64,000 bases of DNA. Origin: an uncultured Persicobacter sp. (lineage in GTDB: Bacteria > Bacteroidota > Bacteroidia > Cytophagales > Cyclobacteriaceae). Below are positions 11,078 to 20,775 of the stretch, piece by piece. The notes beneath the pieces are model-generated. The model ran no database searches. It was not told the DNA's origin and worked only from the letters and a program-made list of their open reading frames with translations. The stretch covers positions 62,001 through 126,000 of the forward strand of contig CANMKE010000007.1 of assembly GCA_947498325.1 (NCBI GenBank), read 5' to 3'. How positions within the stretch are numbered: the first letter of the stretch is position 1; each line of letters begins with the position of its first letter. Both the position numbers and the translations under genes were made by a program.

Positions 11078-14000
11078 TTAGCGTTGAATGGTGATGAATC
11101 CTGAAAACTCTTCATCAATGCCTACAATTTTGAGTACATAGTAATAGGTGCCATCGGGCAGTGGCCTGTTGCGGGAGTCGGTTCCTGCCCAGTCGTTTTT
11201 ATAGTTGGAGACCTGATAGACTTTTTCTCCCCATCGGTTGAAGATCAGCAGCTGATTCTTGGAGAACTGTTCCAAATCTTCGATATAAAATGTTTCATTC
11301 AAACCATCCCCGTTTGGCGATACCGCATTGAAGATGTTCAGGGCAACCTGTTGTGTGATGTTGATGGTTACCATAGCCGTATCACAGAGATCACTTTTGG
11401 AGTCGTAACAAATGGTGTAGGTAAACTGGTCCGTGCCCACAAAAGAGGTGTCGGGGACGTAAGTGATAAAGTCCGTTCCGGGATAGATTGTGCCATTTGT
11501 CGGTTGGGTAATTATTTTAAAGTATGGCGGCAGATCCATCTCCGAATCCCTCGGATATTCATCATTTTCCCACGGGCTAATATCAACCCCTTGATTGATG
11601 CTTGTTTCATAAGTATCGTCCACTGCTTGAAGGCCTTCGAACATGGATAATCTGATATTGGAATTTTTACAATTTACTTTCTGTCCATTTTTCCTTTCAC
11701 AAACTTGATAACAGATGTCCACATAAGACGTGCTACTGCTTGGGTCTGGGGTATATTCCAGCATCAGGCCAGAGGTTAGTGTTGCAGTGCCAGGGAATTC
11801 AGTATCACAGAGAATGACGGTATAATTTTCCGGCAATTCATCATTGTCAAGGAAATCGATCGTCGAGGCGCCTTCAGGAGCAATGACCTTTTCATCATTG
11901 GCAAGGGTGAAGTCTTTGAGCTCTCCAGTGACTTCCACCATCACGAAGGAAGTTTTACATCGGCCATAGATATCACAAACCTCATAGCAGAAAATGATAG
12001 GCTCATTGCTTGGAGATGCCCCTGCAGTGTACAGGATACTAAGCCCGTCAGCAACCACAGTACCGAATGCGGGCTGGCTACAAACGGTTACTGATTTTAT
12101 TTCATTGGCAGAGATATTATCATTTTCTGTTACGGGTACCAATACGGATTGATTGACCAATACACTTGCCTGGTCCGTATTGAGTTTCAGTTCCTCGGGC
12201 TTTTGGACATCAATAATTACAAATGCCTTAGCGCAGTTACTGGTGATTTCCTCATCACAAATCTGATAACAGAATACCGCTGTTCCGAAGAAGGTTTCCG
12301 CTGGAGTGAAAAGGAAAGATCCATCATCATTCAGGTCGGCAATACCAATATCAGGGCTTAATGGCTCGCATAGTGCAACGGTTACCGGCCGGTCGAATTG
12401 GTCATTGGCTTTTACATCCACGATGACTGGGGTTTGGTGAGGCGTGGAGATAAAGTCTTCCTCAGCATCGAGAGCCTCCATGGCATTGATACTGATGAAA
12501 GCCAGCGCCTGTGTACACTGCCCGTCTTCACTACAAAGCTCATAGGTAATGATTTCGGTTCCTGTGAAGGTCGGTTTCGGTGTGAAGGTCAGGGTGGTAT
12601 TGTCCAGGCTCACGGTGCCATTCAAAGAAGCCGATACAATATTCATCGATCCGAAAGAACCATTAACGATGCGATCGTTGGCAAAAAGGTCGATAATGGC
12701 CACCTCTCCCTGCTGAATGTTTTTACTGTCGGTCTGGGCAATCACTTCAGCATTTGGCAGACGAACTTCATAAGTAAGGTAAGTTTCATCGCACTGGTCG
12801 GCAAAAGTTGGTTGGGTGTTACAGACCTCATATTTGATTTTGAAAGCCCCCTCTTGGTTGGGGTCTGGTGTAAATTTGATTTTTCCGTCTTCCACAACTG
12901 CAGTTCCAAAATCGGGCTGTTCAGTAATGTTGATGGTATAATTTGCAGGAATGATAAAATCCTCAATAAGGTTGGGGTTGAAAACCTCTGGCGCATCGGT
13001 GGGCTGAATATAATAGGTCAGCGGATAGACCTCAGGGATCTCGTCCGCAGGCACTTCCTGTCGGTGCACAGTAATGAATACCAATCCTTCGGCACATGGG
13101 CCTTCGCTGGTACATAACTGATAGGTGAGGATGTCTGTACCGAAGAATCCCGCCTGAGGGGTGTACGTCAGTGTTTTGGTGTCGTCGGAGAGTGCTATTG
13201 CACCACCGTTTATAGACGTGGCATCGGTCGTGATGGAGGCAAAAGTACCACTGCCCAAGTCATCGTTGGCGAAAATATTGACCTCAGCGGTTTCCCCCTG
13301 ATTGATGATTGCAATATCAGTTTGGGCAATAATACTGATGTCTGGAGCGGTGATGTCATAATTCAGAATGCTCTCATCGCACTGATCGGTATAGCCTTCA
13401 CGGGTATTACAAATACGATATCTTATTTGCGCCACACCAGACTGATCCGGTGTTGGGGTAAATTTGATGTTGCCGTTATCAACAGTTACACTGCCTTCCG
13501 TGGGTTGTTCAATGATGGTCAGTTCGTAATTGTCAGGCAATTCAAAATCACTGATATTCCCTGGAATGAAAGTTTGCTCTGGGGCATTGCTTTCGATATT
13601 CAGTGTTAAGGCATGAATATTAGGGATTTCACTTATTGGAATGGCCGTACGATTCACGCTGATGAATAATTGCGATTGCGCACATACAGCTCCTTTTGAA
13701 CAAAGTTCATAGGTGATAATCTCAGTGCCGAAAAAGCTCGGATCGGGAATAAATTTCACCTGATCGCCTTCGATGCTTACCGTTCCGTTATCCCCACCTG
13801 AAATGATGGAAATACTTTCAAACTCATCATTTTCTATCCGGTCGTTAGCGACCACATCAACCGTAACTTCTACACCTTGCGGAGTTGTGGCTCCATCTGT
13901 CTGGGCAACAACAATAGCGGAGGGCGCATAAATGTCATAGGTAAGGTATGCCGATGCACATTTATCAGTGTGTGCAGGATCCGTATTACAGATCTCATAT

Positions 14001-17000
14001 TTTATGCTGTAAATGCCTGCTCCCTGATTTGCATCGGGTACATAAGTGATGACGTTGCCATTCAAATTGACGGTACCGTCTGTGGGCTGTTCCAGAATGG
14101 TGAGCGCATAGTTTGGCGGTAAATCAAAGGCCGTTATGGTGGCAGGGTCAAATGCAGGAATAGGGGTGTTTGCTGAAAGGTTATAGTTAATCGTGTAAAT
14201 CACCGGACTGTTGTCATCATTCGCTTGAGGATTTACACTTACAAACAATTGGGATTGTGCGCAAGGCCCTTCCTGACTACACAGTTCGTACTGGATAATC
14301 TCAGTGCCAATAAAATCGGCATTAGGCGTGAATGTAATGGTTTTGTCGTTGACGCTAACCGTACCATTATCAGAAGTCGGGTTCACCAACGTAATGGATC
14401 CGAATGTCCCATTATTAATCTGGTCATTCTCATATACATTTACACTTGCAACTTCCCCTTGCTGAATGATATCACTGTCGGTTTGGGGTGCCACCGTGGT
14501 CGATGGATAGAAGCTGTCGAAGGTCAGATACGCTTCGCTACACTGATCATCATATTGTGGCAGGGTATTACAAAGCTGATATTTGATTTTAAAGGTGCCC
14601 TCTTGAGATGGATCCAAAGTGTATTTAATGATTTTTCCATCAACGATTATGGCATCTCCTGCCTCAGGTCCCTCTATCAAGATAATTTCATAGTTGGGTG
14701 GCAATTGAAATTGCGGAATTTGGGCAGGGTCAAATACGAAAGGAACAGCATCGGGCTGGGTATTAACCTCGACAGGGAAAATCGACGGAATTTCATTCGG
14801 GTCGATGACGACCTCCACAACGGCAAAGGCTTCTTCACAAAGTTCAGGGTTGTTGGTGCTACAAACACTGTAACAGATGATTTCCTTACCAAAGAAGTTG
14901 TCATTGGGCACATATCGTATTTCATTTTCCGCAGTAATGGTTGCCGTACCATTGACTTGCGTGTTACAAATTTGCAGGCTGTAACTGTCATCTTCAGGAA
15001 GCTCGGTGTCATTAATCAAAACATTAATGTCGATCGGGCTTCGGTATGGGGTTTGGGTTTCATCGTCGGTAAGCTGAACATTCCAGGCGGTAGCTACCTC
15101 AACATTAATGATATTGGAATGGCACTGCTCTCCAGTAGGATCACAAAGGGTATAGCAGATCGCATCCTGCCCTTCGAAGTCTGTAGGAGGCGTATACTGA
15201 ATTTGCTGATCGGCCAAAACGGTTGCATTACCCTGGGTCTGACCCGTATTACAAAGGGAAATGGTGTATCCTTCTGGAGCTTTGTCGTTGATTGTAGGGT
15301 CGAAAGTAATGGTCGTGTTTGGTGTGGTATTCACATCATCTTCAAGGGTAAGCACGGTAATGTCATAGTCGAATGGGATGACAATTTCGCCTGTACTACA
15401 GGCCTCGTCCTCCGTGTTGGGGTTCACACAGACCTCATAGCAAAATTGCGCCTGTCCTGCTTCTGTAATATAGTCAGGAATGTATTCAAGAATTTTGTTA
15501 TCGATAACTGTTACGGTACCGAGTTCAGGGTCTTCACATATGGTTAAGGTGTAGTTTTCCGGCAGGTTTTCTGCTAATTCATCAATGTGAATTTGAAAAG
15601 GGCCAAAGGTTGTCAGGCTGTAAAAGGAATCTTTTAGTTTAGGCGCCTCATCGGGAATAACCTGTATGATTACATAAGCCGGGTCACAGGCTTTATTGGC
15701 ACCTGTTCCAACACATAATTCATACTCAAGGGTATCCTGACCAATAAATCCATTGACAGGCGTATAGGTCATGATGCTATCTTCGACCGTTAGGGAGCCA
15801 TTTTTAAAGTGGGAGAGAACGTTAAAATCTACACTTGTATTGGCTTGGTCATTTTTTAGGAAATTCAGGGAAATAGGGGTGTTGGCACCCGTATATCCTA
15901 AATCATCTTCAGCATTTGGGGCATCATTACAGGGAATTGTTCCTTCGAGCAGAGAAATGCCAAAAGCAATGCCACCCAGAGCGCCAGGCTTTGATCCATA
16001 AAATTTGTCGGCACTGAAAAGCACGCTGTTTTCCTGAATGGTTCCAGCCTCCCCGCCCGTTGCCGACCAGGTGGTTTGATTTAAATACTGAGCTTTACTG
16101 AGTGATAAGGTTCCGCCACCGCCACCACCGCCTGGGCCGTAGGCATCCTGTACGTTGCCTTTGTAGGTGTGTCCGCCATTTCCACCGTTGAGGTCGATCA
16201 ATAATCCTCCCGCTACACCGTCGGCATCAATGAGCACACTTCCGCCGGCACCACCACCACCAGAAGCATTGTCAGTAGTGGAATTGGGGATTCTGTCTGC
16301 GGAAACGGTGGCAAGTGCAGGGTAGGAGCCTCCATTTGCACTGATTTTGTTGTTATTCGTGATCAGGTAATTAGCGGAAAGAATAATGATCCCCCCACCA
16401 TTTTGTCCTCTGGAATGACGACGGTTTTTAAAGGCAGAAGTACCAGAGTTTTGATGTCCGGCACCACCGCCACCACCCATAAAAATCTTATTGAAGGAGG
16501 TGAGCTTGAAATTGTCCGACAAAGACATTCCACCAAGTCCACCGATCAGTTCCCCAGGGGTATTGCCATCATTGCTGTCATTATCTGTAGTGATTCGTCG
16601 CTTGGTTTGAAGTGCACGACCGCCCAAACCTCCAGCGCCATAATTCGCACCACCGCCACCACCGGCATTGTGATTATTTCCACCACCACCACCGGTAATA
16701 ATCTTCCCTCTTCCATAATTAGAAGGGCTTACGTTCTGGGTGACAGGGAAGGCCATGGATTCTCCTTTGCTACCGCCTATTGCCTGATCGGTAAAGGCAT
16801 ACTCAAAGGTGTTTTCTCGATTTCCCCCTCTTGCTGTTTGTCCTCCTATATAGCCGATGGAATCTGCAATTACTGGTGCGTTAAGTTCAAGTGTACCATG
16901 TGCAAGGAGAAAGACAATCCCACCTGTTTTACCGTCCCAGGGTTTTGCGGTAACTTCAGCGGTGACCTCAGCATCCAACATGTCGGGGAGCCCAACCACC

Positions 17001-17386
17001 TGAACACCGAAGCCCGGATCATAATCCCGGAGGAGCTTATGTGTAAGTACAAGAGTGTCCCCGACAACCGTCAGGACCGTATTGACTTCGAAATTTCCAG
17101 CGTTAGCCATATCAACAGCATCGCCATATTCGTTGGTTTGAGCCGTATTGAAGGTCGCACCTTTGGATTGGTGGATCAAAATTTTATCGCCTATGGAAAA
17201 ACCTTCCGGATTGGTGATTTTGAGCTTACATTTCTGCTCATTGATCCAGAGGACCTCGCCATATTCATTGACGATTCCTGAGAGAGGCACAGGGCTTTGT
17301 GCCTGAAGTGAGGAAGGTAATATGAAGAAAAGACTGAATAAAAGAAAAGCCATGTCTCTTCCAAAGGATGGAGCAAGGATGTTCAT
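11078..17386 (-). CDS. Giant T9SS-exported adhesin with Ig-like repeats and gliding-type C-terminal domain
   Basis: 2102 residues with a signal peptide to about residue 30 (SLQAQ). Residues about 175-430 are glycine-rich, with runs of five or more Gly. From about 490 a long array of cadherin/Ig-like beta-sandwich repeats follows (pattern ND, NGTV, YTP, F.GT, YELC), each with a Cys pair. Residues about 864-1632 form four tandem copies of a two-domain unit of about 193 residues. The last 90 residues (NAVSPNGDGLNETF, FNRWGEKVY, DGTYYYVLK) are the gliding motility-associated C-terminal domain, a type B T9SS signal. Likely a SprB-like cell-surface adhesin. The binding target cannot be told from sequence. 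Confidence 0.93.
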   Translation of the reverse strand: MNILAPSFGRDMAFLLFSLFFILPSSLQAQSPVPLSGIVNEYGEVLWINEQKCKLKITNPEGFSIGDKILIHQSKGATFNTAQTNEYGDAVDMANAGNFEVNTVLTVVGDTLVLTHKLLRDYDPGFGVQVVGLPDMLDAEVTAEVTAKPWDGKTGGIVFLLAHGTLELNAPVIADSIGYIGGQTARGGNRENTFEYAFTDQAIGGSKGESMAFPVTQNVSPSNYGRGKIITGGGGGNNHNAGGGGGANYGAGGLGGRALQTKRRITTDNDSNDGNTPGELIGGLGGMSLSDNFKLTSFNKIFMGGGGGAGHQNSGTSAFKNRRHSRGQNGGGIIILSANYLITNNNKISANGGSYPALATVSADRIPNSTTDNASGGGGAGGSVLIDADGVAGGLLIDLNGGNGGHTYKGNVQDAYGPGGGGGGGTLSLSKAQYLNQTTWSATGGEAGTIQENSVLFSADKFYGSKPGALGGIAFGISLLEGTIPCNDAPNAEDDLGYTGANTPISLNFLKNDQANTSVDFNVLSHFKNGSLTVEDSIMTYTPVNGFIGQDTLEYELCVGTGANKACDPAYVIIQVIPDEAPKLKDSFYSLTTFGPFQIHIDELAENLPENYTLTICEDPELGTVTVIDNKILEYIPDYITEAGQAQFCYEVCVNPNTEDEACSTGEIVIPFDYDITVLTLEDDVNTTPNTTITFDPTINDKAPEGYTISLCNTGQTQGNATVLADQQIQYTPPTDFEGQDAICYTLCDPTGEQCHSNIINVEVATAWNVQLTDDETQTPYRSPIDINVLINDTELPEDDSYSLQICNTQVNGTATITAENEIRYVPNDNFFGKEIICYSVCSTNNPELCEEAFAVVEVVIDPNEIPSIFPVEVNTQPDAVPFVFDPAQIPQFQLPPNYEIILIEGPEAGDAIIVDGKIIKYTLDPSQEGTFKIKYQLCNTLPQYDDQCSEAYLTFDSFYPSTTVAPQTDSDIIQQGEVASVNVYENDQINNGTFGSITLVNPTSDNGTVSVNDKTITFTPNADFIGTEIIQYELCSQEGPCAQSQLFVSVNPQANDDNSPVIYTINYNLSANTPIPAFDPATITAFDLPPNYALTILEQPTDGTVNLNGNVITYVPDANQGAGIYSIKYEICNTDPAHTDKCASAYLTYDIYAPSAIVVAQTDGATTPQGVEVTVDVVANDRIENDEFESISIISGGDNGTVSIEGDQVKFIPDPSFFGTEIITYELCSKGAVCAQSQLFISVNRTAIPISEIPNIHALTLNIESNAPEQTFIPGNISDFELPDNYELTIIEQPTEGSVTVDNGNIKFTPTPDQSGVAQIRYRICNTREGYTDQCDESILNYDITAPDISIIAQTDIAIINQGETAEVNIFANDDLGSGTFASITTDATSINGGAIALSDDTKTLTYTPQAGFFGTDILTYQLCTSEGPCAEGLVFITVHRQEVPADEIPEVYPLTYYIQPTDAPEVFNPNLIEDFIIPANYTINITEQPDFGTAVVEDGKIKFTPDPNQEGAFKIKYEVCNTQPTFADQCDETYLTYEVRLPNAEVIAQTDSKNIQQGEVAIIDLFANDRIVNGSFGSMNIVSASLNGTVSLDNTTLTFTPKPTFTGTEIITYELCSEDGQCTQALAFISINAMEALDAEEDFISTPHQTPVIVDVKANDQFDRPVTVALCEPLSPDIGIADLNDDGSFLFTPAETFFGTAVFCYQICDEEITSNCAKAFVIIDVQKPEELKLNTDQASVLVNQSVLVPVTENDNISANEIKSVTVCSQPAFGTVVADGLSILYTAGASPSNEPIIFCYEVCDIYGRCKTSFVMVEVTGELKDFTLANDEKVIAPEGASTIDFLDNDELPENYTVILCDTEFPGTATLTSGLMLEYTPDPSSSTSYVDICYQVCERKNGQKVNCKNSNIRLSMFEGLQAVDDTYETSINQGVDISPWENDEYPRDSEMDLPPYFKIITQPTNGTIYPGTDFITYVPDTSFVGTDQFTYTICYDSKSDLCDTAMVTINITQQVALNIFNAVSPNGDGLNETFYIEDLEQFSKNQLLIFNRWGEKVYQVSNYKNDWAGTDSRNRPLPDGTYYYVLKIVGIDEEFSGFITIQR
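12490..14795 (-). repeat. Four tandem ~580 bp repeats in the adhesin gene
   Basis: Each unit encodes about 193 residues made of two beta-sandwich domains. The first starts with PSIFPV or PEVYPL-like text, then LP.NY..TI.EQP and ICNT...DQC. The second starts with AQTD, then QGE, ND and EIITYELCS. Unit starts in DNA are near 14790, 14210, 13630 and 13040. Copies have diverged, so the array is old rather than freshly expanded. Confidence 0.85.
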
Positions 17387-17451
17387 TAGGTTAATGATGT
17401 TAGGTGGTTACTGTGTTAACCCTTTATACGAACACCGTGTGTTTTTAAACC

Positions 17452-17459
17452 CAAACATA
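17452..17459 (-). promoter_or_regulatory. Putative -7 box of the adhesin operon
   Basis: The minus strand reads TATGTTTG, a match to TAnnTTTG, about 66 nt before the adhesin start. No TTG was found at the expected -33 position, so support is modest. Confidence 0.33.
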
Positions 17460-17602
17460 ACCGCTATGTAATTAATTAGAGGAGAATCCGTGCAATGGCC
17501 CTTTTTATGGCTGATTTAGGGCTTTAGGTGGGGAATATGGCGTGGCAGTTGTACTTTTTAATGATGTGCGGATTGAGGCGTTTTTGCGAAAAAAAGCGCA
17601 AC

Positions 17603-17630
17603 AAAAAAGCCTGAACAAAATCAGGCTTTT
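17603..17630 (-). terminator. Terminator of pth
   Basis: AAAAGCCTGA (17605-17614) and TCAGGCTTTT (17621-17630) form a 10 bp stem with a 6 nt loop. On the minus strand it is followed by six U, 5 nt after the pth stop codon. Confidence 0.85.
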
Positions 17631-17634
17631 AATT

Positions 17635-18195
17635 TTAGTCATTATACTGACTCATGGTTCGGTTAATTCCGATGCTACAGAATCCGTGAATCATCTCAAT
17701 GGCTTTATCCATGAAAAGGGGGAGTTCTGCGAGATCGCCTCCTTCAAATTTCCCCAATACAAAGTCGACTTGCTTGCCTTTGGAGAATTCATTTCCGATA
17801 CCGAATTTCAGCCTTGCGTAATTTTGTCCGCCAGTGAGTTCTTCGATATTTTTCAGGCCGTTATGTCCTGCGGCAGAGCCTTTGGCCCGCATACGCAATT
17901 TGCCGAAAGGCAGGGCAAGGTCGTCCACGATCACCAATACATTTTCCTTGGGGATCTTGAGTTCATTCATCCAATGGCGTACTGCTTTCCCACTCAGGTT
18001 CATATAGGTGGTCGGCTTAATCAGGTGAATGTGTCTCCCTTTGAATTTGTACTCAGTTTTGAATGCCAGACGGTCTGTCTGGAATGCTACATTTTTACTG
18101 TCCGCTAATCGGTCCAATGTCAAAAAACCAATATTATGGCGTGTGAGTTCATATTCTGGTCCGATATTACCCAGACCAACGATTAGATATTTCAT
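17635..18195 (-). CDS. pth: Peptidyl-tRNA hydrolase
   Basis: 186 residues, normal length. It frees peptides from tRNA after premature ribosome drop-off. The N-terminal [21 protein letters not shown] carries the catalytic His of the TRHN motif (split here: VGLGN, TRHNIGF). [10 protein letters not shown] and [16 protein letters not shown] are the other family blocks, and [10 protein letters not shown] includes the second conserved His. It lies downstream of rplY and prs, a gene order common in Bacteroidota. Confidence 0.96.
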   Translation of the reverse strand: MKYLIVGLGNIGPEYELTRHNIGFLTLDRLADSKNVAFQTDRLAFKTEYKFKGRHIHLIKPTTYMNLSGKAVRHWMNELKIPKENVLVIVDDLALPFGKLRMRAKGSAAGHNGLKNIEELTGGQNYARLKFGIGNEFSKGKQVDFVLGKFEGGDLAELPLFMDKAIEMIHGFCSIGINRTMSQYND

Positions 18196-18244
18196 GATTT
18201 TTAGATCATAATAATGAAGGAGGTCCCTTCAGATTGGCAGGAAT

Positions 18245-18275
18245 AAAAAATCCCCACGTTAAAACGTGAGGATTT
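18245..18275 (-). terminator. Terminator of rplY
   Basis: AAATCC-CACGTT and AACGTG-GGATTT arms form a 13 bp stem with one mismatch. On the minus strand a run of six T follows. It sits 26 nt past the rplY stop and before pth, so pth may have its own promoter or depend on read-through. Confidence 0.82.
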
Positions 18276-18300
18276 AAATTTTTTAAGATCAGTGGGAAGC

Positions 18301-18891
18301 TTATGCTTCTTCTGAACCATCTTCGCCAGCAGATTGCTTCGAACGCAATGCACGAGGAATCTCAACTGTAGCGATAGAAATAGTTGGGTTGTTCAAAATT
18401 TCAAGTCCTTCTACAGGTACTTCACCAACTTTAACTGATTTACCCAATTCCAAAGTAGAAATATCAACTTTGATGTTATCAGGCAAAGCGTTAGGCAAAG
18501 CTTTAACTTTGATTTTACGCAATTTCGTAACCAAACGACCACCAACTGCAACACCTGGAGAGCTTCCTTCGAAAACTACAGGCAATTCCATTTTCATTGG
18601 CTTATCGTCGTTCACCAACAAGAAATCAGCATGCAACAAATTTTCTGATACTGGGTGGAATTGCGTGTCTTGCAATACCGCTTTGTATTCAGTTCCTTCA
18701 ATGTTCAATTTTACGAAGTATACGTTTGGAGTGTATACCAAGTCGCGGAACAAGTATGCTGGAGCGTAGAAGTGTACTTGCTCTTCTCCACCGTAAAGTA
18801 CAGCAGGAACATTACCTTCTAAACGTAAATCTTTAGCATCCTTTTTACCAAGGTTCGCTCTTTTAAACCCTACAACCTCAATAGTTTGCAT
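18301..18891 (-). CDS. rplY: 50S ribosomal protein L25 (CTC/TL5 form)
   Basis: 196 residues, the long two-domain CTC form rather than the 94-residue E. coli form. The N-terminal domain (to about 95) binds 5S rRNA and includes GNVPAVLYGG and HADFL. The C-terminal beta domain includes LRKIKVKALP and DISTLELGKSV. The tail is acidic (GEDGSEEA). It lies between prs and pth with strong hairpins on both sides. Confidence 0.95.
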   Translation of the reverse strand: MQTIEVVGFKRANLGKKDAKDLRLEGNVPAVLYGGEEQVHFYAPAYLFRDLVYTPNVYFVKLNIEGTEYKAVLQDTQFHPVSENLLHADFLLVNDDKPMKMELPVVFEGSSPGVAVGGRLVTKLRKIKVKALPNALPDNIKVDISTLELGKSVKVGEVPVEGLEILNNPTISIATVEIPRALRSKQSAGEDGSEEA

Positions 18892-18977
18892 GATAATAAA
18901 TTGTTAAGTATAAATAAATATTAAAAGCCTGTTCTTGTTATTCACTCAAACAGGCGTGCAAATATCGGAAAATAAAA

Positions 18978-19016
18978 TAAAAAAAACCACAAGTATTCCG
19001 AAAATACTTGTGGTTT
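18978..19016 (-). terminator. Strong terminator of prs
   Basis: A perfect 14 bp stem (18984-18997 with 19003-19016) has a 5 nt CCGAA loop. On the minus strand it is followed by a long T-rich tract. It sits 32 nt past the prs stop. Confidence 0.92.
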
Positions 19017-19048
19017 CAGTGATTTAATAACCAACTAAGAAGTTCGTC

Positions 19049-19990
19049 TTAAATAGACATGCCTTTGATGAACAAAGAAGAAATCGACTCATTGTCGTGA
19101 ATCTTACGGATCGCCTTACCGAAAAGCTCACCAACAGACAATACTTTGATTTTCGAAGACTCCTGACGCAATGGAATGGTATCTGTAACCACCAATTCAG
19201 TCAAGGAAGAATTCTCAATGTTTTCATAAGCCTTTCCTGAAAGGATAGGGTGTGTAATGACTGCGCGAACAGATTTAGCACCTTTTTCCAATAGAATATC
19301 AGCTGCTTTGCACAAGGTCCCGCCTGTATCGATGATATCATCAACAATGATAACATCAGCACCAGTAACATCACCAATCACCTGCATAGAAGCTACCTCG
19401 TTGGCACGCTCACGGTGCTTGTCACAGATCACCATATTGGAACGGAAAATCTTGGCAAGGTCACGCGCACGTTTTGTTCCTCCAACATCTGGAGCTGCGA
19501 ACAAAAGGTTCTCTAAGCCCAAAGAAGCCAAATAAGGAACAAATACAGTCGCTCCTTCAAGGTGATCCACAGGAATATCGAAGAATGCTTGAATTTGACC
19601 AGCGTGTAGGTCACAAGTCATGATGCGATCAGCACCAGCAGCAGTAAGCAGATTAGCTACTAATTTGGCAGCGATAGGCACTCTTGGCTTATCTTTACGA
19701 TCTTGACGAGCATAGCCAAAGTAAGGGGCTACAACAGTTACGTATTTTGCCGAAGCACGACGGGCAGCATCTACCATTAATAAAACTTCCATCAAATTGT
19801 CTGATGGAGCAAAAGTAGATTGAATGATGAATACATCACAGCCACGAACGGACTCTTGGAAGGCAGGGCACATTTCGCCATCACTAAATTTACTGATTTT
19901 TACATCACCAACCTCTGTACCATACTGGTGGGCGATTTTTTCAGCTAAATATTGAGACTCAGTACCGGAGAAGATTTTTACCGCAGACAT
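19049..19990 (-). CDS. prs: Ribose-phosphate pyrophosphokinase
   Basis: 313 residues, standard length. It makes PRPP from ribose 5-phosphate and ATP for nucleotide, His and Trp synthesis. Visible motifs are the N-terminal KIFSGTES, the substrate loop VVAPYFGYARQDRK, the divalent-cation region DLHAGQIQAFF, and the PRPP-binding VIIVDDIIDTGGT. The ATG at 19990 gives the usual N-terminus. It heads the prs-rplY-pth cluster. Confidence 0.96.
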   Translation of the reverse strand: MSAVKIFSGTESQYLAEKIAHQYGTEVGDVKISKFSDGEMCPAFQESVRGCDVFIIQSTFAPSDNLMEVLLMVDAARRASAKYVTVVAPYFGYARQDRKDKPRVPIAAKLVANLLTAAGADRIMTCDLHAGQIQAFFDIPVDHLEGATVFVPYLASLGLENLLFAAPDVGGTKRARDLAKIFRSNMVICDKHRERANEVASMQVIGDVTGADVIIVDDIIDTGGTLCKAADILLEKGAKSVRAVITHPILSGKAYENIENSSLTELVVTDTIPLRQESSKIKVLSVGELFGKAIRKIHDNESISSLFIKGMSI

Positions 19991-20092
19991 TTTTTGAATA
20001 ATATGTTCAAAGTGTTGTAACGATTTAAATAAGGCTGAAAATAGTAAGCTTCGACCTTATTCAAATTGTCCTATTCTTTATTAATAGCGATG

Positions 20093-20100
20093 CAAAGGTA
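20093..20100 (-). promoter_or_regulatory. Putative -7 box of prs
   Basis: The minus strand reads TACCTTTG, matching TAnnTTTG, about 103 nt before the prs start. No clear -33 TTG is visible. Confidence 0.42.
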
Positions 20101-20519
20101 AGAAAAAAATTAAAAATCACTTCTGAAAACAGAAATAATAACGCCGCACTGAGCGCTGAAAATCCCTTTTTTCACCTTTCGAAAAGCTATTTGCTAAGGA
20201 AAACACGCAAAAAGGGGAGTTGTTTGAAAAATACAAGGCAATTAGCTGACTGAAGGTGGCGGAATGCATTTTTTCTCTCTGAAATTAAAATCCTCGATAA
20301 ATTAAAGTTTATAGCATTTTAAGTATAAAGATGTCTCTCGGATTTAGGAAGTGTCTGATATGTACATTTTCATGTTGTCGCTATTTTACTGTCTTCAATG
20401 TTGATCTTTTAGGTACGAATTTGTGCGGATCTTTTTGCGCTCTTTTACTTGTGTAAATACGCAGGGTTGTTTTCCATTTGAAGTGGTAAATACCGCTTGA
20501 ATTCGATGTGGCGTTTCAC
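20101..20519. other. AT-rich intergenic region upstream of prs
   Basis: About 420 bases with no convincing gene, RNA or repeat. The rest of the gap to prs contains its promoter match. Confidence 0.4.
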
Positions 20520-20723
20520 TCACCTTCTTTCATCATCGGGGGGCTTAACAGTCATAAAAAGCGGCTTTATTTCAGCCATAAGGCGGTATGATTTTTCTGA
20601 GCCACTTTCGACGATACAAAAATCCTGTTTGTTAAAAGGTTTATTGATAAAACTAATGATAGGATAGGCAATGCAAATGAGAAAAATCACAATATACACT
20701 TTGGAAACGATTGAAATTTGCAT
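20520..20723 (-). CDS. Possible small single-pass membrane protein
   Basis: 67 residues. A hydrophobic stretch (about residues 7-25, VYIVIFLICIAYPIISF) could span the inner membrane, followed by a short polar tail ending PPDDERR. No family is recognised. It would be divergent from the TetR gene and 52 nt away. A real gene is possible but unproven, since no promoter, ribosome-binding site or homologue can be shown. Confidence 0.3.
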   Translation of the reverse strand: MQISIVSKVYIVIFLICIAYPIISFINKPFNKQDFCIVESGSEKSYRLMAEIKPLFMTVKPPDDERR

Positions 20724-20775
20724 AGTTTCGAGCGTTTTTAATGTTATATTAACTTAACCTCAATCCTAATTGTCA

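Noticed and set aside
14225-15547. 440-codon plus-strand frame antisense to the adhesin
   Set aside because: It exists because the adhesin gene has biased composition; it has no signal, family or start-site support.
16100-16900. Trinucleotide CCA/CCG-rich tract as a regulatory repeat
   Set aside because: It is the antisense of Gly codons in the adhesin and fully explained by coding.
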